A program made the translations under genes and the position numbers. Positions 43,443 to 51,850 of a DNA stretch of 64,000 nt are shown here, in pieces (the first letter of the stretch is position 1; every line of letters starts with the position of its first letter). This DNA is from Variovorax gracilis (GTDB lineage: Bacteria; Pseudomonadota; Gammaproteobacteria; Burkholderiales; Burkholderiaceae_C). The stretch is taken from assembly GCF_030317115.1 (NCBI RefSeq), contig NZ_JASZYF010000005.1:124001-188000 (forward strand). Direction: 5' to 3'. Under the pieces are notes generated by a model. The model was given only the letters and a program-made list of their open reading frames with translations. It did not search any database and was not told where the DNA came from.

Positions 43443-44288
43443 CTACAGAACGTCGCCGGACGAAAGCGATGGCGTCTGCACGATTCGCTCCGAGATCACC
43501 CGGCATGCTTCGAGCAGCGGCGCCACGTAGGCCTGCTCCGGGTCTTCCTTCTGGCGAAACATCAAGGTGCTGACGCTGATGGCCGCCACGGGCTCGCCGC
43601 CCGCTCCGCGGATCGCGGCGCCGAAGCAGAAGATGCCCGCCTCGTTCTCCTCGTTGTCCACCGACCAGCCCCGCTCGCGCGTTTGTTCGATCTGGGCGCG
43701 CAGCGCCGCGGGCTCGACCATCGTCTTGTCGGTGTACCGAGGCATGGGCAGGCCCTTGACCAGGCCCTTGCAGGTCTTGTCATCGAGAGCGGCCAGATAG
43801 GCCTTGCCCACTGCCGTCGAGTGCAACGAGACGCTCGTGCCGATTCGCGAGGCCATGCGCACGGCGCTCGGGCTTTCGAGCTTCTCGATGTAGACCATGC
43901 TCGTGCCGTTGGGCACGGCGAGGTGCACGGTTTCGCCGGTCAGGTCGCGCAGCCGCTTGAGTTCGTCGACGGCGGCCAGGCGCAATTCCGACCGGCCCCA
44001 ACTGCGGCTCGCGAGCTGGATCAGGCGTGGGCCGAGCGCCACGGTCGCGCTGCTCTGGTTCTCGACCAGCAGGCGCTCGGCGATCAGCGCCGCAACGATG
44101 CGATGCACCGTCGGGCGCGGATAACCGCTCGCGCGCATCAGCGCGCCGACATTCAGTGGCTCGTCGGCATCCGCCACCAATTGCAGCACGCGCATGAATT
44201 TCGAGAACGCCGCGGTGCCGGCGACCTTCGCCTGGACGGACTCCTCGACGGGCGTTGGGGTGATGGGAGAAGACCGGGGAGCAGGCAT
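43443..44288 (-). CDS. IclR-family transcriptional regulator
   Basis: This 281-residue regulator has an N-terminal winged helix-turn-helix (about 28-85; LNVGALMRASGYPRPTVHRIVA) and a C-terminal GAF-like effector domain (about 105-270; SLHSTAVGKAYLAAL, GWSVDNEENEAGIFCFGAAI). ATG 44288 begins MPAPRSSPITP. It closes a minus-strand catabolic operon. Two IclR-like boxes lie before the first gene of that operon, which makes it the likely controller of both divergent units. Confidence 0.9.
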   Translation of the reverse strand: MPAPRSSPITPTPVEESVQAKVAGTAAFSKFMRVLQLVADADEPLNVGALMRASGYPRPTVHRIVAALIAERLLVENQSSATVALGPRLIQLASRSWGRSELRLAAVDELKRLRDLTGETVHLAVPNGTSMVYIEKLESPSAVRMASRIGTSVSLHSTAVGKAYLAALDDKTCKGLVKGLPMPRYTDKTMVEPAALRAQIEQTRERGWSVDNEENEAGIFCFGAAIRGAGGEPVAAISVSTLMFRQKEDPEQAYVAPLLEACRVISERIVQTPSLSSGDVL

Positions 44289-44383
44289 GGAACGAACGCT
44301 GAGACCAGCGAGTGAGGGAAGGAGCGAAGCGGCCCGGTCATTATCCTCGTGCGATTCACGCCGCTCGTCTTGCACCATCGTCC

Positions 44384-45103
44384 TCAGGCCACCATGTAGC
44401 CACCATCCACCGGCAGGATCACGCCCGTCATGAACGATGCCGCGGGCGTGCACAGGAACATCGCCGCGCGCGCCACGTCGTCCGGCGTGCCCCAGCGCCC
44501 AAGCGGCGTACGTGCCAGGATCGGGCCGGCGCGCGAAGGGTCGTCCTGCAGCGGCTTGGTCAACGGCGTGGCGATCCAGCCCGGCGCCACTGCATTGACC
44601 CGGATGCCGTCCGCCGCGTAGCTGATGGCGAGCGACTTGGTGAGCTGCGCCACACCGCCCTTGCTGGCCGCGTAGCCGGGCACCAGCCCGCCGCCGAAGA
44701 AGCTGAGCATCGATGCGGTATTGACGATGCAGCCCCGGCTCGCCTTCAGCCGCTCGCGTGTCATCGTGCAAACGCGCATGGTGCCCGTGAGGTTCACGTT
44801 CAGCACTTTCTGGAAGACCTCCAGGTCGTGCTCTGCGCCGCGCTGGATGATGCCCGCGCAGTTGAAGACGATGTCGAGCCGTTCGATGCCGGACAGTGCC
44901 GCCTCGAGGCTGTCGACCGACGTCACGTCGGCCTGCCGGACCTCGACCGCCGCGTCCAGCGTGCCGTCGCCGGCACCCAGTCCGAGGGCCGTCACTTCAG
45001 CGCCGAGCGCGGCAAGGTGGTTGGCGATGACCGCACCGATGCCCTGCGTGGCCCCCGCCACCAGCGCCCGCTTTCCCTTGAAAAGTTCTGCCTGATAAGT
45101 CAT
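44384..45103 (-). CDS. Short-chain dehydrogenase/reductase
   Basis: This 239-residue classical SDR has the cofactor motif GATQGIG (about 18-24), NCAG, the catalytic Ser in NTASMLSFFGGG, and the YAASK pair. The acidic residue after strand 2 is unclear, so NAD or NADP preference is not read. It is fourth in the operon, 11 bases after the Bug gene, and likely oxidises or reduces a small hydroxy compound imported or produced by the neighbours. Confidence 0.88.
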   Translation of the reverse strand: MTYQAELFKGKRALVAGATQGIGAVIANHLAALGAEVTALGLGAGDGTLDAAVEVRQADVTSVDSLEAALSGIERLDIVFNCAGIIQRGAEHDLEVFQKVLNVNLTGTMRVCTMTRERLKASRGCIVNTASMLSFFGGGLVPGYAASKGGVAQLTKSLAISYAADGIRVNAVAPGWIATPLTKPLQDDPSRAGPILARTPLGRWGTPDDVARAAMFLCTPAASFMTGVILPVDGGYMVA

Positions 45104-45114
45104 GTCGCGAATGA

Positions 45115-46098
45115 TCAGTTCTTGATGTCGAGCTTGCCCATCAGCGACTTGAAGTAGGCACTGTCCTTGGCCATGACGGCCTTGAAGGCGACGTCGTCCG
45201 CGTAGGCGAAGCCCAGGTTCTGCTTCTCCAGTACTTCGCGGAAAGCGGCTTCGTCCGAGGCCTTCTTGCTCAGGTCTTTCAGGTACGCGACGACTTCCGG
45301 CGGCGTGTTCTTCGGCGCCGCAATGCCGCGCCAGGTGCCGATGGTCAGGTCGATGCCGCGCTCCTTCAGCGTCGGCACCTTGTCGAAGCCCTTCACGCGC
45401 TGGTCGGCCATCACGGCCAGCGTCTTCAGCTTGCCGGCCTGCACATAGGTCGTGACCTCGGCCGGGCTGACAGCCACGGCATCGATGTGGCCACCGAGCA
45501 AGGCGAGCACCGCCGGGCCCGCACCCTGGAACGGCGTGTGGTTGAACTTCACGCTGGTCTTGTCTTCGAGGGCGGCCGCTGCCAGGTGCCAGATCGATCC
45601 GTTGCCGGCGTTGCCCATGCTGAGCTTGCCGCTGTCCTTCTTGGCTGCTGCAAGGAACTCCTCGATGGTGTTCCATGGTGCATCGGCGCGCACGGTGATC
45701 GCGGCCTGGTCGGCATTGAGACGCGCGATGGGCGTGAGGTCATCGTAGGTGAACTTCGCGAGGCCCATGTGCGGCAGCGTGGTCAGCTCGACCGTGACGA
45801 CCGCGAGGCGATAGCCGTCCGGCTTGGCGTTGATCACGTCCTGCCAGCCGATGGCGCCGCTCGCGCCCGGCTTGTTCACGATGATCATGCTTTGAGGCAT
45901 GTGCTTGCGCGTGGCATCGGCGAAGGCGCGCGCCAGCGCATCGGTGCCGCCGCCCGGCTGGAAAGGCACGACCAATTCGATCGGCTTGCTGGGAAAGTCG
46001 CGCGCCTGCGCCGAGGCCTGGCCGGCAGTGAGCAGTGCAGCGGCGGGCAGCATGGACAGGACCGCGAGGCGGCGCAGATTTTGAGCGAATCGAATCAT
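45115..46098 (-). CDS. Bug-family tripartite tricarboxylate transporter binding protein (orphan)
   Basis: This 327-residue periplasmic binding protein has a signal peptide (about 1-30, ending GQASAQ). The TctC/Bug fold shows the motifs PSKPIELVVPFQPGGGTD and NKPGASGAIGWQDV. No TctA/TctB membrane subunits are nearby, as is common for the many orphan Bug genes of Comamonadaceae and Bordetella. The ligand is probably a carboxylate linked to the cupin/SDR enzymes. ATG 46098 is set by the signal peptide. Confidence 0.9.
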   Translation of the reverse strand: MIRFAQNLRRLAVLSMLPAAALLTAGQASAQARDFPSKPIELVVPFQPGGGTDALARAFADATRKHMPQSMIIVNKPGASGAIGWQDVINAKPDGYRLAVVTVELTTLPHMGLAKFTYDDLTPIARLNADQAAITVRADAPWNTIEEFLAAAKKDSGKLSMGNAGNGSIWHLAAAALEDKTSVKFNHTPFQGAGPAVLALLGGHIDAVAVSPAEVTTYVQAGKLKTLAVMADQRVKGFDKVPTLKERGIDLTIGTWRGIAAPKNTPPEVVAYLKDLSKKASDEAAFREVLEKQNLGFAYADDVAFKAVMAKDSAYFKSLMGKLDIKN

Positions 46099-46161
46099 GG
46101 GATGTCTCTGGTGGTGTTGGAAAAAGGGATGACGTTGCACACAGGGGCGCGACGCCGCGAA

Positions 46162-46896
46162 TCAGTAGGTTGCGCGTCCGCCTGAAAGATCAAAGACAGA
46201 TGCGGTGTTGAAGGTGCATGAGCCCGAGCAGAGCCACGCCACCATCTCGGCCACTTCGACGCTTTCCCCGAGACGCTGCATGGGGCTCTTGTCGATCATG
46301 GTCCGTACGTGCGCGGGCGACATCTGCGCCAGGATCGGCGTGCGCACTGCGGCCGGTGCGATGGCATTGACGAGGATCCCGGTCGTCGCGAGTTCCTTGC
46401 CGAGCGACTTGGTCAACGCGAGCACGCCCGCCTTGGCCGCGCTGTAGGCCGAGGCGTCGGGCGTGCCCTCCTTGCCGGCCAGCGATGCGATGTTGACGAT
46501 GCGCCCTGCCCCCGCTGCGCGCAGATGCGGCACCACGGCCCGGCAGACGTTGAAGGTGCCGACGAGATTGACGTCGACGATGCGCCGCCACATCAGCGGG
46601 TCGTAGGCATCGACCGGCATCGTCGGCCCCGCGAAGCCCGCGCTGTTGACGACGAAGTCGATGCGTCCGAATCGCCTCACGACTTCCTGCGCGGCGCGCT
46701 CGACGCTCTCGAGGGCGGTCACATCGACCTGCCACGCATCATCGTCGGCGAGCTCCGCCATGTCCCAGACGGCGACACGCGCGCCGCAACGCCGCAGGTG
46801 CGTGACGACCTCGGCGCCGATGCCGCTCGCCCCGCCCGTGACGACCGCCACGGCGCTGGCGAAGTCGTAGCTTGCACGGCCGTAGTTCCCGCTCAT
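46162..46896 (-). CDS. Short-chain dehydrogenase/reductase (second of the operon)
   Basis: This 244-residue SDR has TGGASGIG (about 20-27), an acidic residue in VWDMAE after strand 2 that suggests NAD, NSAG, NIASLAGKEG and YSAAK. Its start overlaps the cupin stop by 4 bases. It is not a recent duplicate of the other SDR in the operon. FabG-like in fold, it is placed here in a catabolic rather than fatty-acid context. Confidence 0.88.
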   Translation of the reverse strand: MSGNYGRASYDFASAVAVVTGGASGIGAEVVTHLRRCGARVAVWDMAELADDDAWQVDVTALESVERAAQEVVRRFGRIDFVVNSAGFAGPTMPVDAYDPLMWRRIVDVNLVGTFNVCRAVVPHLRAAGAGRIVNIASLAGKEGTPDASAYSAAKAGVLALTKSLGKELATTGILVNAIAPAAVRTPILAQMSPAHVRTMIDKSPMQRLGESVEVAEMVAWLCSGSCTFNTASVFDLSGGRATY

Positions 46897-47420
46897 CGAA
46901 TGAACTGCTTGGTGAAGTCGTCGCCCAGGCCCACCGCCTCGAAGTGCTTGCGGCACATGTCGATCTTGGTGAACACGTCCTCGTAGCCCATGCCCTTTCC
47001 CCAAGGGTCGGTGTAGTACATGACACCGTTCACCTGGAAGTACGTGATCATTTCCTCCACATCCTCCGGCACGTACAGCGTGTGGGTTTCACCCGGCGGT
47101 TCGAACACATAGCTGCCTTCGGTGGCTTCCCAGTCGTGCTCGAGATAGCGCCAGCGCCCCTTCAGCACGAACCCGTGCACCGCCTGCGGATGACGGTGGC
47201 GGCTGAGCACGCCGGACTTGCGCACGCGCAGCAGGTTCATCCAGTAGCCCTGGCTGGCGTTCAGGCACAGCGGGCGAAACCACACGTTCTCCGCCTGCGG
47301 CACCCACAGCCGTTCGTCCGTCGGGATCGCATGAGGCACCACGATCTCCGGCAGCGCGTCGGGCGGGTTCGGGTACTGGTAGGGGGTCTTCGGGTTGGGG
47401 TCGGAGTCATCGAGGGGCAT
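46893..47420 (-). CDS. Cupin dioxygenase, 2,4'-dihydroxyacetophenone dioxygenase-like
   Basis: The 175-residue protein has a ChrR-type cupin core. Candidate metal ligands are the histidines in SRHRHPQAVHG and the His in PGETHTLYV. The C terminus HFEAVGLGDDFTKQFI and the WFRPLCLNASQGYW region resemble 2,4'-dihydroxyacetophenone dioxygenase relatives, which cleave a C-C bond next to a hydroxyketone. The true substrate is not known. It leads the operon, and an IclR-like box ends about ten bases before its start codon region. Confidence 0.8.
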   Translation of the reverse strand: MPLDDSDPNPKTPYQYPNPPDALPEIVVPHAIPTDERLWVPQAENVWFRPLCLNASQGYWMNLLRVRKSGVLSRHRHPQAVHGFVLKGRWRYLEHDWEATEGSYVFEPPGETHTLYVPEDVEEMITYFQVNGVMYYTDPWGKGMGYEDVFTKIDMCRKHFEAVGLGDDFTKQFIR

Positions 47421-47429
47421 TTTGCGATT

Positions 47430-47464
47430 TGTCCATATTGTGGATGAATGTCCATATTGTAGAT
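47430..47464. promoter_or_regulatory. Two direct copies of an IclR-like operator box
   Basis: The 16-mer TGTCCATATTGTGGAT (47430-47445) recurs as TGTCCATATTGTAGAT (47449-47464), one mismatch, 19 bases apart and so about two helical turns. The first copy is itself an imperfect inverted repeat (TCCA-N5-TGGA), the symmetry typical of IclR sites. The boxes abut the cupin gene and lie about 200 bases before the divergent polyol transporter gene. The likely binder is the IclR protein encoded at 43443-44288. Confidence 0.65.
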
Positions 47465-47667
47465 TTTTTGGACTTGCTGCCTACCTGCGTAAACCCTGAT
47501 TGGAGTCGCCTTCCCCCACATCCCTGCTTTCCGAAACTAGGGAAGTCACCGATCAACCAGTGCATTGAAGTATTGGAAATGGCGAAACCAGTACCAAACC
47601 CGCAATCAGGAGTCTCCAGAATCCGGCCCACGGCGACCGCCTGTCGCTGACCACAAGGAGACAACTC

Positions 47668-48979
47668 ATGAAGCGTTTTCTGAAGGCGGGCCTGGTGCTC
47701 GCGATCGCAGGCACCGGCCTCGCGCACGCCGCGACCGAACTGGTCATCGCCACCGTGAACAACGGCCACATGATCGAAATGCAGAAGCTCACCAAGTTCT
47801 TCGAACAGGCGAATCCCGACATCAAGCTCAAGTGGGTGACGCTCGAGGAAGGCACGCTGCGCCAGCGCGTGACGACGGACATCGCGACCAAGGGCGGCCA
47901 GTTCGATGTAATGACCATCGGCATGTACGAGACGCCGATCTGGGCCAAGAAGGGATGGCTGCTGCCGATCGCGACCGACGCCGCCTTCGACGTCGACGAC
48001 TTGCTGCCCGCGATGCGCAACGGGCTCTCGGCCGACGGGAAGCTGTATGCCTCGCCCTTCTACGGCGAGAGTTCGATGCTCATGTACCGCAAGGACCTTG
48101 CGGACAAGGTGGGCTTCAAGATGCCCGACCAGCCGACCTGGACGCAGGTGAAGGAGTTGGCCGGCAAGATCCACGATCCGAAGGCCGGCATCTACGGAAT
48201 GTGCCTGCGCGGAAAGCCCGGCTGGGGCGACAACATGGCGCTACTCACGACCATGGTCAATACCAACGGCGGCCAGTGGTTCGACATGAGCTGGAAGCCG
48301 CAGATCGACAGCAAGCCCTGGCATGACGCGATCAACTTCTACGTCGACCTGATGAAGGCATACGGTCCGCCCGGCGCCTCGGCCAACAGCTTCAACGAGA
48401 ACCTCGCGCTCTTCAACGAAGGCAAGTGCGGCATGTGGGTCGACGCGACCATCGCGGCTTCCTTCGTGAGCGATCCCAAGCAGTCGAAGGTGGCTGACAA
48501 GGTGGCCTTCGCGCAGGCGCCGGTGGCCGTCACGCCCAAGGGCGCGAACTGGCTGTGGGCGGGCGTGGGCATTGGCGATCCCGGCGAGTTCGCAGAAGGT
48601 CGATGCGGCGCAGACCTTCGTCAAGTGGGCGACCTCTAAAGACTACGTCAAGCTCGTCGCCAAGGAGCACGGCTGGGGCACGGTGCCGACCGGCACACGC
48701 AAGTCCACCTACGCATCGCCGGAGTTCATGAAGGCGGCGCGCTTCGCCGAAGCCGAGAAGAAGGCCATCGACACTGCGAACGCGAACGACAGCACTTTGC
48801 CCAAGTCGCCCTACGTCGGCGTGCAGTACGCGGCCATCCCCGAATTCCAGGCCATCGGCGTGGCAGTGGGACAGCAGATGAGCGCGGCCCTCTCGGGGAA
48901 GGTCACGGTCGACCAGGCCTTGAAGACTTCCCAGACTGCCGCCGAACGCGAGATGAAGAAGGGTGGCTATTACAAGTAG
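47668..48979 (+). pseudogene. smoE: Polyol ABC transporter binding protein (SmoE/MtlE-like), frameshifted
   Basis: An AAGGAG site and a signal peptide (MKRFLKAGLVLAIAGTGLAHA) start a sorbitol/mannitol-type solute-binding protein. The first frame stays family-like to about residue 300 (KGANWLWA), then leaves it and stops at 48639. The rest of the protein (AIPASSQKVDAAQTFVKWA onward) continues in another frame to 48979. At 48558-48565 GGCG is repeated in tandem. Removing one copy rejoins the frames as WLWAWALAIPASS and yields 435 residues, the normal SmoE length. It is either a recent natural mutation or a sequence error. It heads the polyol operon. Confidence 0.88.
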
Positions 48980-49011
48980 CCCAGGCAGCGCGCACTGCGT
49001 GTTGCTTCGCC

Positions 49012-49046
49012 CGCCCCCCGAGGGGGGCGCTGCCGGCGGACCGGCA
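49012..49046. repeat. Two adjacent GC-rich hairpins (REP-like) between binding protein and permeases
   Basis: CGCCCCCC pairs with GGGGGGCG (49012-49019 and 49022-49029), and directly after it TGCCGG pairs with CCGGCA around CGGA (49031-49046). The second is followed by related GGCCGG sequence. I recall similar elements between genes in Variovorax-type genomes. In this position they could stop or stabilise mRNA so that the binding protein is made in excess of the permeases. Confidence 0.6.
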
Positions 49047-49091
49047 CGGCCGGATCCGCGGCAGCTCCTGACCAAGCATGGGGAACCATCT

Positions 49092-49949
49092 ATGAACCGC
49101 TTGTTGCCTCGCGCGCTGATGGCGCCGGCCGTGGTCACGCTCCTCCTGTGGATGCTCGTGCCGCTGGCGATGACGCTCTACTTTTCGTTCGTCAACTACA
49201 ACCTCATGCAGCCTGGCGAACGTACGTTCAACGGGCTGGAGAACTTCCACTACTTCGTCACGGACCCGGACTTCTGGCCCGCCGTGTGGAACACGCTGGT
49301 GCTGATCGGCAGCGTCATCATCATCACCGTGGTACTGGGCGTGCTGCTGGCCCTGCTGGTCAACGAGCCCTTCCCCGGACGCGGAATCGTGCGCGTGCTG
49401 CTCATCTCGCCCTTCTTCGTCATGCCGACGGTCAACGCGCTGCTGTGGAAGCACATGATGATGAACCCCATCTACGGCATCCTCGCCGACATCTGGCGCA
49501 GCTTCGGCGCGGAGCCGGTCGATTGGCTGACGGACGTGCCGTTGTTCTCGGTGATCATCATGGTGGCCTGGCAGTGGCTGCCCTTCGCCTGCCTGATCTT
49601 CATCACCTCGCTGCAATCGCTCGATCGCGAGCAGATGGAGGCCGCACGCATGGACGGCGCCACCGCCTTCCAACGCTTCGGCTACCTCACCCTGCCCCAC
49701 CTGGGCCGTCCGATGGCGGTGGTGATCATGATCGAGATGATCTTCCTGCTCTCCGTGTTCGCGGAGATTGCGGTGACGACCAATGGCGGACCGGGCAACG
49801 AGAGCACCAACCTCACCTACCTGATCTTCAAGCAGTCGCTGATGAATTTCGACGTCGGCGTGGCTTCGGCGGGCGCGCTCTTCGCCGTGGTGCTGGCCAA
49901 CATCGTGGCCGCCTTCCTGATCCGGATCATCGGCAAGAACCTCGACTGA
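49092..49949 (+). CDS. smoF: Polyol ABC transporter permease (SmoF-like)
   Basis: This 285-residue inner-membrane permease of the MalF/UgpA class has about six membrane segments. The EAA loop EAARMDGATAFQRFGYLTLP contacts the ATPase. VTTNGGPGNESTNLTYLIF is typical of polyol/sugar permeases. It begins 112 bases after the binding-protein gene, beyond the REP-like hairpins, and is followed 10 bases later by the partner permease. It is intact even though the binding protein is frameshifted. Confidence 0.9.
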   Translation: MNRLLPRALMAPAVVTLLLWMLVPLAMTLYFSFVNYNLMQPGERTFNGLENFHYFVTDPDFWPAVWNTLVLIGSVIIITVVLGVLLALLVNEPFPGRGIVRVLLISPFFVMPTVNALLWKHMMMNPIYGILADIWRSFGAEPVDWLTDVPLFSVIIMVAWQWLPFACLIFITSLQSLDREQMEAARMDGATAFQRFGYLTLPHLGRPMAVVIMIEMIFLLSVFAEIAVTTNGGPGNESTNLTYLIFKQSLMNFDVGVASAGALFAVVLANIVAAFLIRIIGKNLD

Positions 49950-49959
49950 GGGCACCGGC

Positions 49960-50784
49960 ATGCAAACCGAAAACATCCTCTCCCTGGGCCTGCGCACCGT
50001 GGGCGCATGGGTCGCGTCGCTGCTGCTCTTCTTTCCGCTGGGCTGGCTCGTGCTGACCTCGTTCAAGACCGAGCTGCAGGCCATCCACGTGCCACCACTC
50101 TTCATCTTCGAGCCGACGCTGGAGAACTTCACGGAAGTGCAGCGACGCAGCGATTACCTGCTCTTCGCGAAGAACTCGCTGATCACGAGCGTGGGCTCGA
50201 CCGTCATCGGCCTGCTCATCGCCGCGCCGGCCGCGTACTCGATGGCCTTCTTCCGCACGAAGCGCACGCGCGACATCCTGATGTGGATGCTCTCGACCAA
50301 GATGATGCCGGCTGTCGGCGCGCTGGTGCCGATCTACGTCATCGCGCAGACCGCGGGCCTGCTCGATACGCGCACGGCGCTGACCGTCGTCTTCACGCTG
50401 TCCAACCTGCCGATCATGGTGTGGATGCTCTACACGAGCTACAAGGACATCCCGCCCGAGATCCTCGAAGCAGCGCGCATGGACGGCGCCAGCCTGTGGA
50501 CCGAGTTCCGTCACGTGGTGCTGCCACTGTCCGTCGGCGGGCTCGCCTCCACCGGCCTGCTGTGCCTGGTGCTGAGCTGGAACGAAGCCTTCTGGGCACT
50601 CAACCTCAGTTCCGCCAAGGCCGGCACGCTCGCGACGCTGATCGCCTCGTACTCCAGCCCCGAGGGCCTGTTCTGGGCCAAGCTTTCCGCCGCCTCGCTC
50701 ATGGCCATCGCGCCCATCGTGGTGTTCGGATGGTTCAGCCAGAAGCAACTGGTGCAGGGCCTCACCTTCGGCGCCGTCAAGTAA
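49960..50784 (+). CDS. smoG: Polyol ABC transporter permease (SmoG-like)
   Basis: This 274-residue MalG-class permease has about six membrane segments and the EAA loop EAARMDGASLWTEFRHVVLP. The N-terminal TSFKTELQAIHVPP and LSTKMMPAVGALVPIYVIAQ are characteristic of sorbitol/mannitol systems. It pairs with the preceding permease to form the transmembrane channel. Confidence 0.9.
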   Translation: MQTENILSLGLRTVGAWVASLLLFFPLGWLVLTSFKTELQAIHVPPLFIFEPTLENFTEVQRRSDYLLFAKNSLITSVGSTVIGLLIAAPAAYSMAFFRTKRTRDILMWMLSTKMMPAVGALVPIYVIAQTAGLLDTRTALTVVFTLSNLPIMVWMLYTSYKDIPPEILEAARMDGASLWTEFRHVVLPLSVGGLASTGLLCLVLSWNEAFWALNLSSAKAGTLATLIASYSSPEGLFWAKLSAASLMAIAPIVVFGWFSQKQLVQGLTFGAVK

Positions 50785-50811
50785 TCGAACACGCAAGACA
50801 GGGGACATTCC

Positions 50812-51843
50812 ATGGCCTATCTCCAACTCGACAACATCCAGAAAAGCTTCGGCGACACGCATGTCATCAAAGGCGTAAACCTGGAGATCGACAAGGGCGA
50901 GTTCATCGTGTTCGTCGGTCCCTCGGGCTGCGGCAAGTCGACGCTGCTGCGGCTGATCGCCGGCCTCGAGCCGATCACCAGCGGCAAGCTCTCGCTCGAC
51001 GGCAAGGACATCACGCACACGCCCTCGGGCAAGCGCGACCTTGCAATGGTGTTCCAGAGCTATGCGCTGTACCCGCACATGAGCGTGTACGACAACATGT
51101 CCTTTGCGCTCAAGCTGGCGAAGGTGTCGAAGGAGGTGATCAAGACCAAGGTCGACCACGCCGCGAAGACGCTGAACCTCACGCAGTATCTGAGCCGGAC
51201 GCCGAAGGAACTCTCCGGCGGCCAGCGGCAGCGCGTCGCGATCGGTCGAGCGATCGTGCGGGCCCCCAAGGTGTTCCTCTTCGACGAACCTCTCTCGAAC
51301 CTCGATGCGGCGCTGCGCGGCAATACGCGCGTGGAGATCCACAAGCTGCACCGCGCACTCGGCGCGACCAGCATCTACGTGACTCATGACCAGGTCGAGG
51401 CCATGACGCTCGCCGACCGCGTCGTCGTGCTGCGCGACGGGCTGATCGAGCAGGTCGGCACGCCGATGGAGCTGTACGACCGACCGGCCAACCAGTTTGT
51501 CGCGCAGTTCATCGGGATGCCATCGATGAACATGGTCGAGGCGAAGGCGATACCGAGCTTCTCGGCGCTGACGGGCGGCAGGCTGCCGACCGACGGTTTC
51601 CTCGGCGTCCGGCCGGAGGGCCTGCGCGTGCACCACGGACAAGGGACCGGCGCGCCCGCCCGCGTCGAGCTGATCGAGGCATTGGGCGCCGACACCCTGA
51701 TCCACATCGACGTCGGCGGCGTGGCGCTGGTCGCGCGCCAGAACGATCGCACGGACCTGCAGGCGGGCGACGCCGTGTACGTCGAGCTCGACCCTTCGGT
51801 GCTCCACTTCTTCAACCGCGAAGGCCGCACCGTCGCCGCCTGA
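50812..51843 (+). CDS. smoK: Polyol ABC transporter ATPase (SmoK/MalK-like)
   Basis: The 343-residue ATPase shows Walker A GPSGCGKST, the signature LSGGQRQRVAIGRA, Walker B VFLFDEPLSNLD and the H-loop YVTHDQVEAMT. A C-terminal OB-fold regulatory domain of the MalK/UgpC type follows (about 235-343). It ends 7 bases before the polyol dehydrogenase gene, so transporter and enzymes are one operon. Confidence 0.93.
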   Translation: MAYLQLDNIQKSFGDTHVIKGVNLEIDKGEFIVFVGPSGCGKSTLLRLIAGLEPITSGKLSLDGKDITHTPSGKRDLAMVFQSYALYPHMSVYDNMSFALKLAKVSKEVIKTKVDHAAKTLNLTQYLSRTPKELSGGQRQRVAIGRAIVRAPKVFLFDEPLSNLDAALRGNTRVEIHKLHRALGATSIYVTHDQVEAMTLADRVVVLRDGLIEQVGTPMELYDRPANQFVAQFIGMPSMNMVEAKAIPSFSALTGGRLPTDGFLGVRPEGLRVHHGQGTGAPARVELIEALGADTLIHIDVGGVALVARQNDRTDLQAGDAVYVELDPSVLHFFNREGRTVAA

Positions 51844-51850
51844 CACTGCC

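Noticed and set aside
48572..48979. A separate small gene following the polyol binding protein
   Set aside because: Its sequence is the exact C-terminal part of the binding-protein family and its only start would be a TTG inside the broken gene; it is a frameshift fragment.
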